The position numbers and the translations under genes were made by a program. The notes beneath the pieces were generated by a model. The model worked only from the letters and a program-made list of their open reading frames with translations, did not search any database and was not told the DNA's origin. 64,000 nt of DNA from Desulfobulbaceae bacterium (GTDB taxonomy: Bacteria; Desulfobacterota; Desulfobulbia; Desulfobulbales; Desulfocapsaceae), in assembly GCA_009773475.1 (NCBI GenBank), contig WSXV01000005.1:1-64000 (forward strand), in the 5' to 3' direction. Of the stretch, positions 46,812 to 58,244 are shown one piece after another (within the stretch, counting starts at the first letter, position 1; each line of letters opens with the position of its first letter).

Positions 46812-47486
46812 TTACATCGGGCTGCCGGTATGAATAAACTGCCCCAGGCCAATGGTATAAAGCAGACATCCATACAGGGCATGTTCCAGAGAGACGACAA
46901 GGATGGATCGGGAGTGTTGATAGGTGATGGCAAAGAGATAACCACCAAGCAGCGTGAGAAGCACGGCTGGAATATTGCCGTATATGATGTGGGCGAAACC
47001 AAAGGTTACAGCGCTGACAATGGGCATCGTGTGCTTGCCGGGAAAAAGAGAATGGTAGCGGCGAAAGAAAAAGGCCCGATAAAATAACTCTTGGGGATAT
47101 ACGGCGAACAGGGGATAAAAAATGATGATTGCCAGCCAGAGGGCGGTCTTGTGGCGGGGGTAGTCAAAGAGTGCTTCTGGTTTCGTCAGGGCAATGGTGG
47201 TTATGGCAATCAGGCTGATGGCGAGAAATGGAAGCAGGATGCGTTTGCTGTACTTTCGCAGACTAAAAAAACCACCGAAGGATTTTCGTGAAAAACCTTT
47301 GTCCCGAAGGAGGTAGAAGGCGGCAAAGAGGGCGCCGGCTATGATGAAGGGGAAAGGATGGGTTCCTCGGATGCTGAGCGTAAAAAGGATGGGCAAGACG
47401 AAAAAGATGCAGACGAACTCTGAACCCAGCAATATTTTTTGTATCTTATCAGATGCATTGGTAGCGGCAACACTCACAGGGAACAT
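46812..47486 (-). CDS. CPBP-family intramembrane protease homologue
   Basis: This 224-residue protein has six to eight membrane segments. The CPBP motifs are present in modified form: motif 1 reads PQELFYRAFFFRR, where the first glutamate of EExxxR is glutamine, motif 2 is FGFAHIIYG and the last is SLEHALYG. CPBP members include Rce1-type proteases and putative bacteriocin-immunity proteins. The catalytic glutamate and both histidines remain, so activity is possible. Confidence 0.8.
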   Translation of the reverse strand: MFPVSVAATNASDKIQKILLGSEFVCIFFVLPILFTLSIRGTHPFPFIIAGALFAAFYLLRDKGFSRKSFGGFFSLRKYSKRILLPFLAISLIAITTIALTKPEALFDYPRHKTALWLAIIIFYPLFAVYPQELFYRAFFFRRYHSLFPGKHTMPIVSAVTFGFAHIIYGNIPAVLLTLLGGYLFAITYQHSRSILVVSLEHALYGCLLYTIGLGQFIHTGSPM

Positions 47487-47981
47487 ATCAAGCCTCGTAA
47501 ATTATATAGTTGCTTCTATTATCATGGCTTAATGTGATGCTGTCAACTGGAATGTTACGAAATCGCTAGGATTTGGTTATTGAATGATGAGGACGCATTG
47601 AAGAAATGAGGATTTTTCCTTACCCCTCTCCCTAAGAGACAAACAGAGGAACGATCTCTCAAGCCTCCATTATCGTTATTTCTCGAATTGAAGCGCCATG
47701 CGGGACAAACTGTTCAAGTAAATGACACGACTCATGTGACCAACAATCTGCTCGGATTAACGCCAGTAGTCATCTCGGTGCAGGCTTGGCAGCAGAGTCC
47801 CGTTGTGGTGATCAATGGATCAGTTTTTATGGGAAGTTCACGCAGGAGGCGATGTAAACAGAACATGTCCCTTGTTTGTATAACGGAAAAATAACTCCAT
47901 TCGAATCTCTTCCAAATGCAAGGAGCCTAAGTTTGTTTTTCATAAACGCATAATCAAAAAATCAATTTATGGAGAACCGTC
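47487..47981. other. gap without a supported gene
   Basis: This 495-base stretch shows no frame with a ribosome site and no repeat I can name. It ends with the ribosome site of the Cys-rich small gene. Confidence 0.5.
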
Positions 47982-48212
47982 ATGCCCTGTACATATCTTT
48001 GTTGTTACACCCCTGCCTACAATACCTGGTCAGTGGCCAGTTGTTCGTTCAACGAAACACCATATGTCCCCAGTGTCCAGGAGATCGAAAATTACTGCAA
48101 GTCTGGCAGGCATGGGAATTGTCCATTATTATTTCAATCTCTTCCTCCTCTGAGTGACAATTATTTATGGCCGGAGTTGGAGGAGGTCATGGCTTTGGCT
48201 CGTTGTCGTTAG
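47982..48212 (+). CDS. Cys-rich 76-aa protein
   Basis: GGAG precedes the ATG at 47982. The protein has a spaced cysteine pattern (MPCTYLCCYTPAYN, SCSFNE, YCKSGRHGNCPLL), like small Cys-rich proteins often found beside signalling genes of Desulfobacterota. The spacing suggests zinc or Fe-S binding. It sits 97 bases before the EAL/GGDEF gene on the same strand. No function is known to me. Confidence 0.6.
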   Translation: MPCTYLCCYTPAYNTWSVASCSFNETPYVPSVQEIENYCKSGRHGNCPLLFQSLPPLSDNYLWPELEEVMALARCR

Positions 48213-48309
48213 GAAAGAGCCAAGGGCTTAATGTCTGTTTTTTGGGACCGTGCTCAGTCTCTCTGTGTCGTTGAAAGTCTAATGATTTAATATTCAAGGG
48301 GTTTAATCG

Positions 48310-50181
48310 ATGTTTATAGAACCAGTCATGTTTGAGAAGAATCTGCAGACAAGGGTGACACGGGAGCTGTTGCTTCATCTTTTGGATACCAACAGCCTTT
48401 CCTCCTGGTTCCAGCCGATATTTTCCCGCCAGAATGGTGAGATTTACGGCTATGAGGCCTTAACCAGGATTCGGGATGGCGCTCCGCATTTTGATATCTC
48501 TAAATTGTTTTCCAAGGCCCAGACTGAAGGCATGATTGCTTCTCTTGATATGCAGTGCCGTGAAAACGCCTTTTGCCGGGCATCAGAACTGGGGCTTCTG
48601 CAAAAAAACGCGTACCTCTTTGTGAATATCTGCCCCGATACCCTTATCCATCCTGATCACCGGGGAGGGATCACCGATCGTCTGGCCGAAGACTGCGGAA
48701 TTCCTAAAGAACGGATAGTCTTGGAGGTCACTGAGCAGGAGGCCATCAAAAACTATGCACTTTTCCAGCAGTCAATTGAACATTATCGCAAGCGTGGCTA
48801 CAAAATTGCCATTGATGATTTCGGTGTCGGGTATGGCGGTCTGAAAATGCTGTCCATTGTTCAGCCTGATTATGTCAAGATTGATCGTCATTTTATTGAT
48901 GAGCTCGATCGTTACCACTTTAAATATAATTTAGTGGATGCCATGGCCACAGTCTGCCATAAGCTTGGCATCATGGTGATCGCCGAGGGAATTGAGCGGC
49001 AGGAGGAGTTGGAGATCGTTACCCGCTTTGGTATCGATCTGTTTCAGGGCTATTATCTTGAGCGTCCTGGTCCAGGGTTGTCGGATAGATGTGTCGAAAT
49101 TCCAGGCAAACGGAATGATGTGTATGATTGCGTTGATTCTCTGGTTTCCCCATGCGTGATCGGCAGTATCTGCAAGTTTGTGGAGCCTCTTTCCCCTGTA
49201 GACTCTGTGATGGCGGCGTTTAAGCGTTTTCACAGCAATATTAATCTGCAGGGAATCCCTGTGGTTGCGGAAGAGAGGGTTATGGGCATGTTGCCCCGTA
49301 TGCGTTTTCTGGAGCAGCATATGATCGGGCCGCATGGCTTTGGTTATGCCCTTTCCCAACACCGGCTGCTCAAGGATGTTCTGGAGCCTGAGTACCTGCT
49401 GGTAGAGGCCACGACCCCGGTTGAAGAAGTGGTTCGGCTGATTCAGGGGCGACGCGGGGTCGCCTTGTATGATGATCTCTGTGTGAGCAGAAATGGCAAA
49501 TATCAGGGTTCTGTTGCCATCCACGACTTACTCGATGCCATCACCCAGAAAAGCATCCAGTTGGCCAGAGGGGCGAGTCCTCTCACCGGTCTACCCGGCA
49601 ATGAGTTTATCCAACGCACAGTGGTCAGCCTTATTGAGCAACGGGTGACATTTGATGTGTGCTATGTGGATATCGATGATTTCAAGCCCTACAACGATTA
49701 CTACGGTTTTGAAAAAGGTGACAAGGTTATCAAAGAAATCGCCAAACTCATTACGGACGTGGTGTTGCCGGCCGGTCAAGTCGACCCGTTTCGTTTCGTT
49801 GGCCATATCGGCGGCGATGATTTTATTGTCATCAGTCGTCCGCATTTGTCGGCACAGCTCTGTCAGCAGATTATTGATGGACTGCAACGATTACTGCCTG
49901 AATTTCATGGGGAACAGGAATTTGTGAATGGGTGTTACAGCGCCACAGACCGGCAAGGTCAGCTCCGTTCATTTTCTCTGCTTTCTTTGTCAATCGGGAT
50001 TGTCAGCACGGAAGATTGCACTGTCAGCTCCTACGGTGAGCTGGCTTTTCTGGCCACAGGAGTCAAACGGGCGGCCAAAAAAGAAAAAGGCTCGGCCATC
50101 GTCAGCAACAGACGCAGTGTAGCACAATCAAAGTTGCCCGGTGAAACGGTTGACGGTTGTCAGCCATCTGCTGAATTATAG
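48310..50181 (+). CDS. cyclic-di-GMP protein with EAL, CBS-like and GGDEF domains
   Basis: The 623-residue cytoplasmic protein has an N-terminal EAL domain (about 20-265) with [38 protein letters not shown] and AEGIE, so phosphodiesterase residues look intact. A middle region (about 285-410) resembles a CBS pair. The C-terminal GGDEF domain has [16 protein letters not shown] and the site written GGDDF, where the usual E is D. The likely role is c-di-GMP turnover or sensing controlled by the CBS part. The following chemotaxis receptor begins 85 bases later. Confidence 0.88.
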   Translation: MFIEPVMFEKNLQTRVTRELLLHLLDTNSLSSWFQPIFSRQNGEIYGYEALTRIRDGAPHFDISKLFSKAQTEGMIASLDMQCRENAFCRASELGLLQKNAYLFVNICPDTLIHPDHRGGITDRLAEDCGIPKERIVLEVTEQEAIKNYALFQQSIEHYRKRGYKIAIDDFGVGYGGLKMLSIVQPDYVKIDRHFIDELDRYHFKYNLVDAMATVCHKLGIMVIAEGIERQEELEIVTRFGIDLFQGYYLERPGPGLSDRCVEIPGKRNDVYDCVDSLVSPCVIGSICKFVEPLSPVDSVMAAFKRFHSNINLQGIPVVAEERVMGMLPRMRFLEQHMIGPHGFGYALSQHRLLKDVLEPEYLLVEATTPVEEVVRLIQGRRGVALYDDLCVSRNGKYQGSVAIHDLLDAITQKSIQLARGASPLTGLPGNEFIQRTVVSLIEQRVTFDVCYVDIDDFKPYNDYYGFEKGDKVIKEIAKLITDVVLPAGQVDPFRFVGHIGGDDFIVISRPHLSAQLCQQIIDGLQRLLPEFHGEQEFVNGCYSATDRQGQLRSFSLLSLSIGIVSTEDCTVSSYGELAFLATGVKRAAKKEKGSAIVSNRRSVAQSKLPGETVDGCQPSAEL

Positions 50182-50266
50182 ATGTAAACAAGGTTTGTTA
50201 TTTATTGGTCGCAAGAACTGGGAAAAGAATGCCCCGGAGATTGTGATTATTTCATGGAGAGAGGAT

Positions 50267-52363
50267 ATGCAGGGCGGTATTGGAAGAAAATTGGTGCTAT
50301 CATTTATTGGAATTGCCCTGATAGGTTTGATCACAGGCATCTTTGGCTACTATGGGGTTTTTCTCAGTCAAAAAGCTGTCCATGAAATTGGCAGTGTCCG
50401 TCTGCCAGGCGTGGAAAATCTGTTGGTCATTGCCCGGGAAGCGGAAAACATTCGCGGCAACCTGATTACCCTCAGTCTTGCCGGGCTGGATGAGACCACC
50501 CGTAGTCGTCAATATGCCGATATCCAGGTAGCTCGAGAACGTTACCAGGCTGCCTGGATTCTCTATGAATCTCTGCCGCAAACCGACGAAGAGGCAAGTC
50601 TCTGGAAGGAATTTGTTCCGGCATGGGCTGCCTGGCAACAGGCAAATAATCAATATCTTGAGTTGAATCAACACATTGATGACAATGGTATTGCTGATCC
50701 TGAACAGCTTGGCCGTCTGTTTGAGCAATTCACCAAAGATCATTATGTGTTGGTGCAGCGTGTTGTGGAAATGCTTCTCCTTAATTCTCCAACATTTGAT
50801 GGAGGTGAAGATGCCGCAACCTGTAATATCGGACGGTGGATGGCTACTTTCACATCAAAAAATCCAGACCTGATCAAGGCCTTGGATAGACTCAAGTCGC
50901 ATCATGTTCGGTTTCATGATCTTGTCCATACGATCAAACAGCTGCAGAGTGAGGGCAAGCGTGAAGAGGCTGTGGCGCTTTATCAAAAAGATATGGTTCA
51001 TCTTATGCAGGAGAATATTTTCATAAATCTCAAGACCATGCTTTTTATTGCCAAAGATTCCATCACATTAGCCAGTCATGGTAAAGAATTGCTGCTTGGC
51101 GTCTCAAAAGAGCGTCAGGATACAGCGCTTACCTTGCTTGAAAAGATTGTGCATCACAACCAGGATGTCGCGGCAGAAGTTTCTAAACAGGCGAATAAAC
51201 AAACGACGCTCTTTAAAATGCTGACAATGATTGCCGTTTCCTTGGGTGTGGTTTTATCGGTTGTTGTCGGCATCTTCAGCAGTCGGAGTATTGCCCGTCC
51301 ATTACGACGAATTGCTTCCCATCTTCAAATCATGGCTCAAGGTGATTTCTCGACAGAGGTAAACGAGAAGGATTGCCGGCGAGCTGATGAAATCGGCGAT
51401 CTTTCTCAAGCCGCTGAGGCCTTGACAGGTAGTATCTGTGCTATCATCGGCAATATTCATAATGGCATTGGAACGCTTACCTCTTCCTCCTCTGGTTTGG
51501 CGGTTGTTTCTGATCAGATAAAATCAAGTGTGCTGAATATGTCTGGCCGGACAATAAGTGTAGCTGCGGCCGCAGAAGAGTCAAGCGTCAATGCCAACTC
51601 GGTAGCCGCTGGTATGGAGCAGGCAACAGCGAATCTTTCCAACGTGGCCACAGCCACTGAACAAATGAGCGCCACAATCTCTGAAATTGCCCGTAACGCT
51701 GAGCACGTTCGGTCCATCAGTAATGAGGCATCACGACAGGCGGACGCCGTCACCGCCATGATGCAACTTCTGGGCAATGCCGCCCAGGAGATTGGCCAAG
51801 TCACCGAGACGATAATGACGATCTCCGGGCAGACAAATCTGTTGGCCTTGAATGCCACGATTGAGGCCGCGCGTGCCGGAGACGCCGGCAAGGGATTTGC
51901 AGTGGTGGCAGGTGAGATCAAAGAGCTGGCCCGTAAGACAGCAGACGCTACCAAAGATATTCGTGAGCGAATTAATGCCATTCAGTCTTCGACCAAGACC
52001 GCCATGGGCGATATCGGTCGGATTGCCGGGGTAATCAAGACCGTCAATGAAATCGTTCCGCAGATGGCCGCGGCCATAGAAGAACAATCCGTGGTGACAC
52101 GCAATGTGGCAGCCAATATTGCCCAAGTAACCACAGGTATTTCGGAAAGTAACGTACAGGTCATGCAGACAACGGTGGTGTCCGCCGATATTGCCACTGA
52201 CATCGCCACGATCAGCGAGACCGTAGCTGGTATCCAAGCCGAGAGTGACCAGGTTCAACAAAGCGCCACAGGGATGTTGACCCTTGCAGGACAACTGACG
52301 GTAATGGTCGCAGATTTTAAGATGTGCAAAGGAAAGACTGTCGCGCTGGCTTCTACATTCTAG
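50267..52363 (+). CDS. methyl-accepting chemotaxis protein
   Basis: The 698-residue receptor has a membrane segment at 10-30, a long helical periplasmic sensing region, a second segment near 320-345, HAMP and a complete signalling domain with [20 protein letters not shown]. In the sensing region, [10 protein letters not shown] followed by spaced histidines ([10 protein letters not shown]) resembles the zinc-binding CZB motif. The start at 50267 (GAGAGGAT upstream) is chosen over longer frames that overlap the previous gene. It is the intact relative of the broken receptor at 1-1405. Confidence 0.9.
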   Translation: MQGGIGRKLVLSFIGIALIGLITGIFGYYGVFLSQKAVHEIGSVRLPGVENLLVIAREAENIRGNLITLSLAGLDETTRSRQYADIQVARERYQAAWILYESLPQTDEEASLWKEFVPAWAAWQQANNQYLELNQHIDDNGIADPEQLGRLFEQFTKDHYVLVQRVVEMLLLNSPTFDGGEDAATCNIGRWMATFTSKNPDLIKALDRLKSHHVRFHDLVHTIKQLQSEGKREEAVALYQKDMVHLMQENIFINLKTMLFIAKDSITLASHGKELLLGVSKERQDTALTLLEKIVHHNQDVAAEVSKQANKQTTLFKMLTMIAVSLGVVLSVVVGIFSSRSIARPLRRIASHLQIMAQGDFSTEVNEKDCRRADEIGDLSQAAEALTGSICAIIGNIHNGIGTLTSSSSGLAVVSDQIKSSVLNMSGRTISVAAAAEESSVNANSVAAGMEQATANLSNVATATEQMSATISEIARNAEHVRSISNEASRQADAVTAMMQLLGNAAQEIGQVTETIMTISGQTNLLALNATIEAARAGDAGKGFAVVAGEIKELARKTADATKDIRERINAIQSSTKTAMGDIGRIAGVIKTVNEIVPQMAAAIEEQSVVTRNVAANIAQVTTGISESNVQVMQTTVVSADIATDIATISETVAGIQAESDQVQQSATGMLTLAGQLTVMVADFKMCKGKTVALASTF

Positions 52364-52884
52364 GAATACGGCGAATAATCATGATAAATTTTAGGTTTCT
52401 GTGCGCCTACTCCTTTGCGGCCATTCTAGTCTAAAAAGATTTTTATCTCTTTCCCTGGTTGCCATGTTTTTTTTCTTGGGCGAAGCCCTGGTGATCTCCT
52501 CCCCTGCTGCCTTCATCATTGGTCTATGTAAGGTCAAATCACTTAGTGTGAGAGAGGTTTTACATATACAAAAGAAGATTTATAAAATATTGACATAAAT
52601 TATTTTCTATACAATCAATATGTTGATAAAAGTATGCTAAATAATGTTGAACCAAATTTCATTTGCTTCAACATTATTGTTGGATATGGCCATGACGCTA
52701 ACTGCGATTAATATGGTGCTCAACAAATAGTTCTTCATGCTATTTCATTCTCTTTCCGACAGGATTACCCCATTGGCATTCGAATCATGGGTTTTATTTG
52801 AGCAGATGATGCCGCAATTACCCTAGTACAGTGAACATTTCAACGACCATGCACAGGCATCCGTCAATCTCATTCCGCATCCTC
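52364..52884. other. 521-base gap without a supported gene
   Basis: This AT-rich stretch has only short frames without ribosome sites. I see no promoter consensus worth naming and no clear repeat. Confidence 0.5.
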
Positions 52885-53940
52885 CTATTTCAGAGATTCG
52901 GTAAAAAAAGAGGTAAGCTTATCAAAGGGGATGAAATTCAATCGGTCATACAGGTCCACATGCCCGGCGCCTGGAACGATGTAGAGTTCCTTCGGGTTGG
53001 CTGCTAACTTGTAGGCGTCTTCGCTAAACTCGCTGGAATGCGCCTTTTCACCAGCGATGAAGAGCATAGGGCGAGGAGAAATAGTTTCAATGTCATTGAA
53101 CGGGTAAAAGTTCATGAATTTGACATTGCTGGTCAGCGTTGGGTGGGTTGTCAGTTCCGGTGATGAACCTTTGGGCGTGTATTCACCTCTCGATGTGCGG
53201 TAGAAGTCATAAAATTCACGCTGAATGGGATGAGTGTTTTCGTTCAGTTCATGATCTGTCCCACTGGTGTATTTGGTTTCACCGCCAGTGAACTCCACAT
53301 AGCGTTGCTCCGCGGCCTCTGCGATAATTTTCTGTCTCTGAGCCAAGGTCAAAGAATGTCTGAGCGCGTTACGGTTAGCTGCGCCCATATCGTACATACT
53401 GACGGTGGCAATGGCTTTCATGCGCGGGTCTATCTTAGCGGCACTGATAACAAAGCTCCCACTCCCACAAATCCCAAGAACACCGATCCGCTTCCTGTCA
53501 ACAAAGGGTTGGGTACCCAAGAAATCGACCGCAGCGCTTAAATCCTCGGCATACATATCCGGTGAAACAGCATTGCGGGGCTGGCCCTCACTCTCCCCCC
53601 AGAACGACAAATCCAACGACAAGGTCACAAATCCCCGTTCAGCCATTTTTGTGGCATACAGATTCGCACTCTGTTCCTTTACGGCACCCATCGGGTGCCC
53701 GACAATGATCGCGGGATTTTTGGTGTTTTTATTGAGATCCTTGGGCGTGAAAAGATTCCCCACAACTTTCATGTTGTATTGATTTTTAAACGTAACCTTT
53801 TGCATGGTTACCTCCGTGCTCTTGTAAAAATTACCAGCTCCATTGGACATGTCTTGAGCCAAAGCCGGGGCGCCGATGATGGACAGCATGCCCAAAACGA
53901 TGGCCAGCATGCCTAAATGTCTCAAATTGTGCATCTTCAT
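52885..53940 (-). CDS. secreted alpha/beta hydrolase, dienelactone-hydrolase-like
   Basis: The 351-residue protein has a signal peptide ending APALAQ. The fold is alpha/beta hydrolase: [11 protein letters not shown] oxyanion region, nucleophile elbow GICGSG with cysteine in place of serine, and the late histidine in GAGHVDLYD. Cys nucleophiles are known in dienelactone hydrolases. It overlaps the cupin gene by four bases and belongs to the yqhD-like cluster, so it may act on reactive carbonyl compounds, which is inference. Confidence 0.82.
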   Translation of the reverse strand: MKMHNLRHLGMLAIVLGMLSIIGAPALAQDMSNGAGNFYKSTEVTMQKVTFKNQYNMKVVGNLFTPKDLNKNTKNPAIIVGHPMGAVKEQSANLYATKMAERGFVTLSLDLSFWGESEGQPRNAVSPDMYAEDLSAAVDFLGTQPFVDRKRIGVLGICGSGSFVISAAKIDPRMKAIATVSMYDMGAANRNALRHSLTLAQRQKIIAEAAEQRYVEFTGGETKYTSGTDHELNENTHPIQREFYDFYRTSRGEYTPKGSSPELTTHPTLTSNVKFMNFYPFNDIETISPRPMLFIAGEKAHSSEFSEDAYKLAANPKELYIVPGAGHVDLYDRLNFIPFDKLTSFFTESLK

Positions 53941-54368
53941 TTCTCCTCCATGGTATTATGTGAGGTTCCGTATTGTTCATCACTGACCTTTTCCAGCCAA
54001 TCGACAGCCAAACCGTCGAGCTCTTCCTGGATGGCGATATGTGTCATGGCCGTGTTGTGGGCGATGGATGCTCCATGCCAGCGTTTCTTGCCCGGCGTAA
54101 ACCAGACCGCATCTCCATGACGGATTTCCTTGATGGGGCCGCCTTCGCGCTGAACCCTGCCGAACCCTGCGGTAACAATCAGGGTCTGGCCCAGAGGATG
54201 AGCGTGCCAGGCGGTACGGGCTCCCGGTTCAAATGTGACACTGGCCCCCGTCACACGAGATGGGGCGTTGGCCTTGAGAAACAGTGGGGCAATACGCACT
54301 GTTCCGGAAAACAAATCAGACGGTCCCTTGATGGATGCCTGCGATCCGTTTCGTGTAATGATGGTCAT
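53937..54368 (-). CDS. cupin, (R)-mandelonitrile-lyase-like
   Basis: This 143-residue single cupin domain has the metal-site motif [16 protein letters not shown] and the second motif [10 protein letters not shown], then KRWHGAS and MTHIAIQE. These match the small cupins annotated as (R)-mandelonitrile lyase or quercetin-dioxygenase-like. Such genes often travel with yqhD-like alcohol dehydrogenases and AraC regulators. The reaction here is unknown. Confidence 0.85.
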   Translation of the reverse strand: MTIITRNGSQASIKGPSDLFSGTVRIAPLFLKANAPSRVTGASVTFEPGARTAWHAHPLGQTLIVTAGFGRVQREGGPIKEIRHGDAVWFTPGKKRWHGASIAHNTAMTHIAIQEELDGLAVDWLEKVSDEQYGTSHNTMEEK

Positions 54369-54400
54369 AGAATTTTTCTCCTATTAGCTGGATAATCTCT

Positions 54401-54967
54401 TTATGCAATCCTCTTAATGACTTTTGCGGGCACTCCTGCGACGATACAATTTACGGGAACGTTTTTGGTCACGACGGCACCGGCAGCGATGATCGCATTC
54501 TCCCCAACCGTTACTCCGGGGAGGACCGTCGCATTGGCGCCAATCCAGACGTTTTTCCCGAGAACGATGGGCGAGGGATAGGTTATATGCCGTTTTTCTG
54601 GAGCAATTCCGTGATTCAACGTACACAGGACAACATTCTGGCCGATTTGTGTTCCGTCGCCGATGACGATTCCGCCACGATCCTGAAAGGTGCAACCGGT
54701 GTTGAAGAAAATATTTTTCCCTATGGTGATGTTCTTGCCGAAGTCCGTATAGAAAGGTGGAAACATAAAAAAAGATGCATCAATGTCTTTCCCTGTTAAA
54801 CGGGAGAACAGTGCGCGAACCTCTTCCGGTTCGTGGTACGATCCGTTCAACTCCGCCGTAATGCGCATTGCTTCGTTACTGTACTGGACTAAAAAGGTAT
54901 GCGCCTCTGTCCCTCCTGTAATCGCTTTGCCTTGCTCGACCAGTTCCATAAATTCATTTGTGTTCAT
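54401..54967 (-). CDS. sugar O-acetyltransferase, maltose/galactoside type
   Basis: The 188-residue left-handed beta-helix enzyme has an N-terminal Mac domain ([20 protein letters not shown]) and hexapeptide repeats with the catalytic histidine in [12 protein letters not shown], then [20 protein letters not shown]. It transfers acetyl from acetyl-CoA to sugars. It is third in the hydrolase-cupin-acetyltransferase-dehydrogenase run, all on the minus strand. Confidence 0.88.
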   Translation of the reverse strand: MNTNEFMELVEQGKAITGGTEAHTFLVQYSNEAMRITAELNGSYHEPEEVRALFSRLTGKDIDASFFMFPPFYTDFGKNITIGKNIFFNTGCTFQDRGGIVIGDGTQIGQNVVLCTLNHGIAPEKRHITYPSPIVLGKNVWIGANATVLPGVTVGENAIIAAGAVVTKNVPVNCIVAGVPAKVIKRIA

Positions 54968-55012
54968 AATGTATCCAGCCCTCCCTATGCGCGGTCGCCA
55001 AGCGAAGGCCCG

Positions 55013-56200
55013 TCATAAGGCGGCCTTGAGCACCGCAATAATATTCGCCTCGGTCATGGGCGGACGTCCGGGTAGGTTGCCGTTCCCGTCGTGGATGATA
55101 CGAAGGGTATCCTGGGCGTAGCGGGTGATCATGGTATCATCGATATGCAGCTCGGATAGACGCGTGGGGCAACCAATACCCTTGAGAAAGGCCTCAAACC
55201 GATCAATACCCTGAAGGGCGCAATCCAGGTCATGGGGACCAGTGGCCTTGAGGCCGAAAATCCGTTCGGCAAACTGCACGAACTTTTGCGGCCGGTGGTC
55301 GGCGGCAAAACGCATCCAGGAAGGATTGATCACTGCCAGGCCAGCCGCGTGGGTGATGTCGTGATAGGCGGACAGGGTATGCTCGATCATGTGCACAGGG
55401 TAGCCCCCATTGGTGCCCGCGTTCACCCAGCCGTTGAGGGCGACAATGGATGCCCATTGCACCTGGGTCCGTGCCTCCAGATCATTGCCATCGGCAATGG
55501 CTTTGGGCCCCCACTCCATGGCCGTGAGGATGACGCCTTCAGCAAACCGGTCCTGAATGGGGGTGCCGTCAACGCCGTTGAAATACCCTTCGGTCACATG
55601 GGTGATCAGGTCACACACCCCATAGGCGGTCTGATCCTTCGGAACGCTCATCGTGAGTTCGGGGTCCACCAACGCAACTCTGGGATAGAGACATTCGGCC
55701 TGTACAAAGGATTTCTCTTTGGACTCCTCGTTGGAGATAACCGCCCCCATATTCATCTCGGAACCGGTGGCCGCCAAGGTCGGCACGGTGATGATGGGAA
55801 GTGCGTGGGTTGGGATATACGGATCGGGCTGACCGTGGTAGATCATGTCCCATGGATCGCCGTCATAATAAAATGCGGCGGCCATGACTTTGGATGCATC
55901 CATAACGCTGCCGCCTCCCAGGGCGATGATCACATCGCAGTGTTCGTTCCGCGCGATCTGGGCGCCGCGTCTGACGGTGGTGATTCTTGGGTTGGGCTCG
56001 ACGCCGGAGCACTCTGCCACAGAAACATTGGCGTTCTTCAGACTCGCCACAACCCGGTCGAATGTTCCGTTCCGCTTGACGCTGCCCCCGCCGGTGACAA
56101 TCAATGCTTTTTTACCATGCTTGCTGACCACTTCACCGATACGCGAAAGGGTACCTGCCCCAAAGATAAGATGGGTGGGATTGTGAAATTCAAAGTTCAT
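55013..56200 (-). CDS. iron-containing alcohol dehydrogenase, YqhD/butanol-dehydrogenase type
   Basis: The 395-residue enzyme has the nucleotide loop GGGSVMDASKVMAAA and metal ligands in GVCDLITHVTEG and PVHMIEHTLSAYHDITHAAG. It should reduce aldehydes to alcohols with NADPH or NADH. Like E. coli yqhD, which detoxifies aldehydes, it is divergent from an AraC-type regulator (here at 56381). AGGAGG lies just before the ATG. Confidence 0.88.
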   Translation of the reverse strand: MNFEFHNPTHLIFGAGTLSRIGEVVSKHGKKALIVTGGGSVKRNGTFDRVVASLKNANVSVAECSGVEPNPRITTVRRGAQIARNEHCDVIIALGGGSVMDASKVMAAAFYYDGDPWDMIYHGQPDPYIPTHALPIITVPTLAATGSEMNMGAVISNEESKEKSFVQAECLYPRVALVDPELTMSVPKDQTAYGVCDLITHVTEGYFNGVDGTPIQDRFAEGVILTAMEWGPKAIADGNDLEARTQVQWASIVALNGWVNAGTNGGYPVHMIEHTLSAYHDITHAAGLAVINPSWMRFAADHRPQKFVQFAERIFGLKATGPHDLDCALQGIDRFEAFLKGIGCPTRLSELHIDDTMITRYAQDTLRIIHDGNGNLPGRPPMTEANIIAVLKAAL

Positions 56201-56380
56201 GAGAAACCTCCTTGTCTTGAGTTGTTGATTGTTTCTCTGTAAATTTAATACCCAGTAAACTGATTTGGAATACCTGTTCCTCTCTAAATCTTGCCTATTT
56301 CTGCTTATATATTGATTTTACGGCGCATCATTGCTAGCTATGTTGTCTAAATATGGCATTCGGAACAAGGGGGATTTTAC

Positions 56381-57265
56381 ATGTCAAAGATGGCTGAACT
56401 GTTACAAAACTTTCCGGAAATTGATAACGGACCTTCTGTGTCCCGGCTTAAAGGGGTGCTTTTATTTAAGGAAACGTGCCATATTCCCAGAAAACCAATG
56501 GTTTATGATCCTGGCATTTGTATCGTTGTTCAAGGTCACAAGATCGGCTATCTGGGCGACCAGAAGTTTCGATATGATGCAAACCATTATCTGGTGACCT
56601 CGGTAACCATGCCGTTCGAATGCGAGACCTTTGCCACCCCTGCGGAACCATTACGGGGTCTCTACATAGATATTGATATGGGCCAGTTGCATGACCTGGT
56701 CGGCCGAATTGATCCACAAACAGGAGTTGGCACTGGTGGAGAACGGATATTGCCTCGCGGGATCGGCCCGGCCATCATGGATGAGGAGATGTTGGATGCA
56801 ACGACGAGGCTGGTCAAATGTTTGCGATCAGAGACAGAAGCACAAATTTTAGGGCCTGGCATAGTGCGGGAAATTCTTTATCGGGCTTTTTGCGGTACCC
56901 AGGCACCCGTGCTCTATTCGCTGGTCATGCATAGTGGCACGTTTTCCCAGGTAGCACGCGTCTTAAAGATCATGCAAAGCGACTATGCAGGAAAACTCGA
57001 CGTGGAACATTTGGCCAGCCTGGCTCATTTGAGCGTCTCTGCGTTCCATCGGGCCTTTAAAGAGATTACGTCTGATTCTCCCATGCAGTATTTGAAGAAA
57101 ATCAGGTTGATGAAAGCAAAAGATTTAATGATGCAGGAAAGTTTCAAAGCCAACCTTGCTGCTGACAAGGTGGGATATGAGAGCGCATCTCAGTTCAGTC
57201 GTGAATTCAAGCGTTATTTTGGGCAAAGCCCTGCCGAGATGATGCGAGAATCGCGTGCTGCATGA
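56381..57265 (+). CDS. AraC-family regulator, YqhC-like
   Basis: The 294-residue protein has an AraC N-terminal sensing domain (about 30-170, FKETCHIPRKPMVYDPGICI) and two helix-turn-helix motifs at the C-terminus (LASLAHLSVSAFHRAFKEIT and YESASQFSREFKRYFGQSP). It is divergent from the alcohol dehydrogenase across a 180-base gap and probably activates it in response to aldehydes, by analogy with YqhC/YqhD. GGGGGA precedes the ATG. Confidence 0.88.
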   Translation: MSKMAELLQNFPEIDNGPSVSRLKGVLLFKETCHIPRKPMVYDPGICIVVQGHKIGYLGDQKFRYDANHYLVTSVTMPFECETFATPAEPLRGLYIDIDMGQLHDLVGRIDPQTGVGTGGERILPRGIGPAIMDEEMLDATTRLVKCLRSETEAQILGPGIVREILYRAFCGTQAPVLYSLVMHSGTFSQVARVLKIMQSDYAGKLDVEHLASLAHLSVSAFHRAFKEITSDSPMQYLKKIRLMKAKDLMMQESFKANLAADKVGYESASQFSREFKRYFGQSPAEMMRESRAA

Positions 57266-57374
57266 AATGTTTTGCCTCAGTCGGAATTGGACTTTCACGC
57301 CGTTTGCTCTAAGGGTGTACGATGTTCTCCTGAACTCATAATTTCAGGGAATAATTTTTGCCGTTTTGGTATTT

Positions 57375-57540
57375 TCAGTTCTCTGGCTCCTCAAGCTTTT
57401 TATTTCGCTCTTTGAATATTTCCTGATCTCTGCCGTGCATCTTGTCTGCTGGAGTGACATGGTGAATGGCCCTGTGCAGCCTGACGGTGTAATGATGCAC
57501 AATGTGGTTGTTCAAGGAAATGAGCTGTGATCTCGGCGGT
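57375..57540 (-). pseudogene. IS3-family transposase OrfB C-terminal remnant
   Basis: Read on the minus strand, the frame ending at a TGA (57377-57375) gives LISLNNHIVHHYTVRLHRAI, then HHVTPADKMHGRDQEIF and a charged tail. This is the end of an IS3-family OrfB (the 'ERLHSALGYVTPAD' region). No upstream part of the gene survives. It borders the aldehyde-stress island, a possible trace of transfer. Confidence 0.75.
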
Positions 57541-57555
57541 GGAATTCATTATCGG

Positions 57556-57585
57556 TTGCGTAAAAGGCTGTCGTACGGGTATAAT
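57556..57585 (+). promoter_or_regulatory. sigma-70-type promoter of efp-epmA
   Basis: TTGCGT (57556-57561) and TATAAT (57580-57585) are 18 bases apart, about 90 bases upstream of efp. Confidence 0.6.
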
Positions 57586-57675
57586 CTCCCGCTTATGCGA
57601 TTTTAGTGTTATGGATTTGTTTTTTAATGTCAATTCAATGTCTCAAGCTCAAGGGCGGGACTCAAGGAGAAGAGA

Positions 57676-58239
57676 ATGTACACTGCGGCAGATTTACGCA
57701 AAGGATTGAAGGTGCAGATTGATGGGGCTCCTTTTATAGTCATTGATTTTGAGTTTTCCAAGCCGGGAAAGGGCCAGGCCCTCTATCGGTGCAAGATGCG
57801 CAATATGATCACCGGCAACCAGCTGGTCCAGACCTATCGCTCCAATGACAAGTTTGACAAGCCGGAGCTGGAAGAGCGGAAGATGCAGTATCTCTACTGT
57901 CAGGAATCTGAGTATCATTTCATGGATACCCAGAATTTTGAACAGATTGTTATTGAGAAAGAACATCTGGGCGACAACGTCAATTACATGATCGATAATA
58001 TGGAAATGGAGGTGCTTTTCTTTCAAGACCGGCCCATCGATGTGAGCATGCCCATGTTTGTCAATCTGCTTGTTATCAGGGCTGATCCCTGGGCCAAGGG
58101 TGACACCTCCGGTTCCGACAGCAAGCCGGTGACTGTGGAGACGGGATATGTTCTACAGGTTCCTCCATTTGTCGAAGAAAATGACAAAATCCAGATTGAC
58201 ACCCGTACTGGTGCCTATGTCACCAGAGTAAAAGAGTAA
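57676..58239 (+). CDS. efp: translation elongation factor P
   Basis: EF-P binds stalled ribosomes at proline runs and promotes peptide bond formation. The 187-residue, three-domain protein has the modified loop KPGKGQALYR with K32 as the expected lysylation site, consistent with an epmA gene five bases downstream. AAGGAGA precedes the ATG. Confidence 0.96.
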   Translation: MYTAADLRKGLKVQIDGAPFIVIDFEFSKPGKGQALYRCKMRNMITGNQLVQTYRSNDKFDKPELEERKMQYLYCQESEYHFMDTQNFEQIVIEKEHLGDNVNYMIDNMEMEVLFFQDRPIDVSMPMFVNLLVIRADPWAKGDTSGSDSKPVTVETGYVLQVPPFVEENDKIQIDTRTGAYVTRVKE

Positions 58240-58244
58240 TTTTT

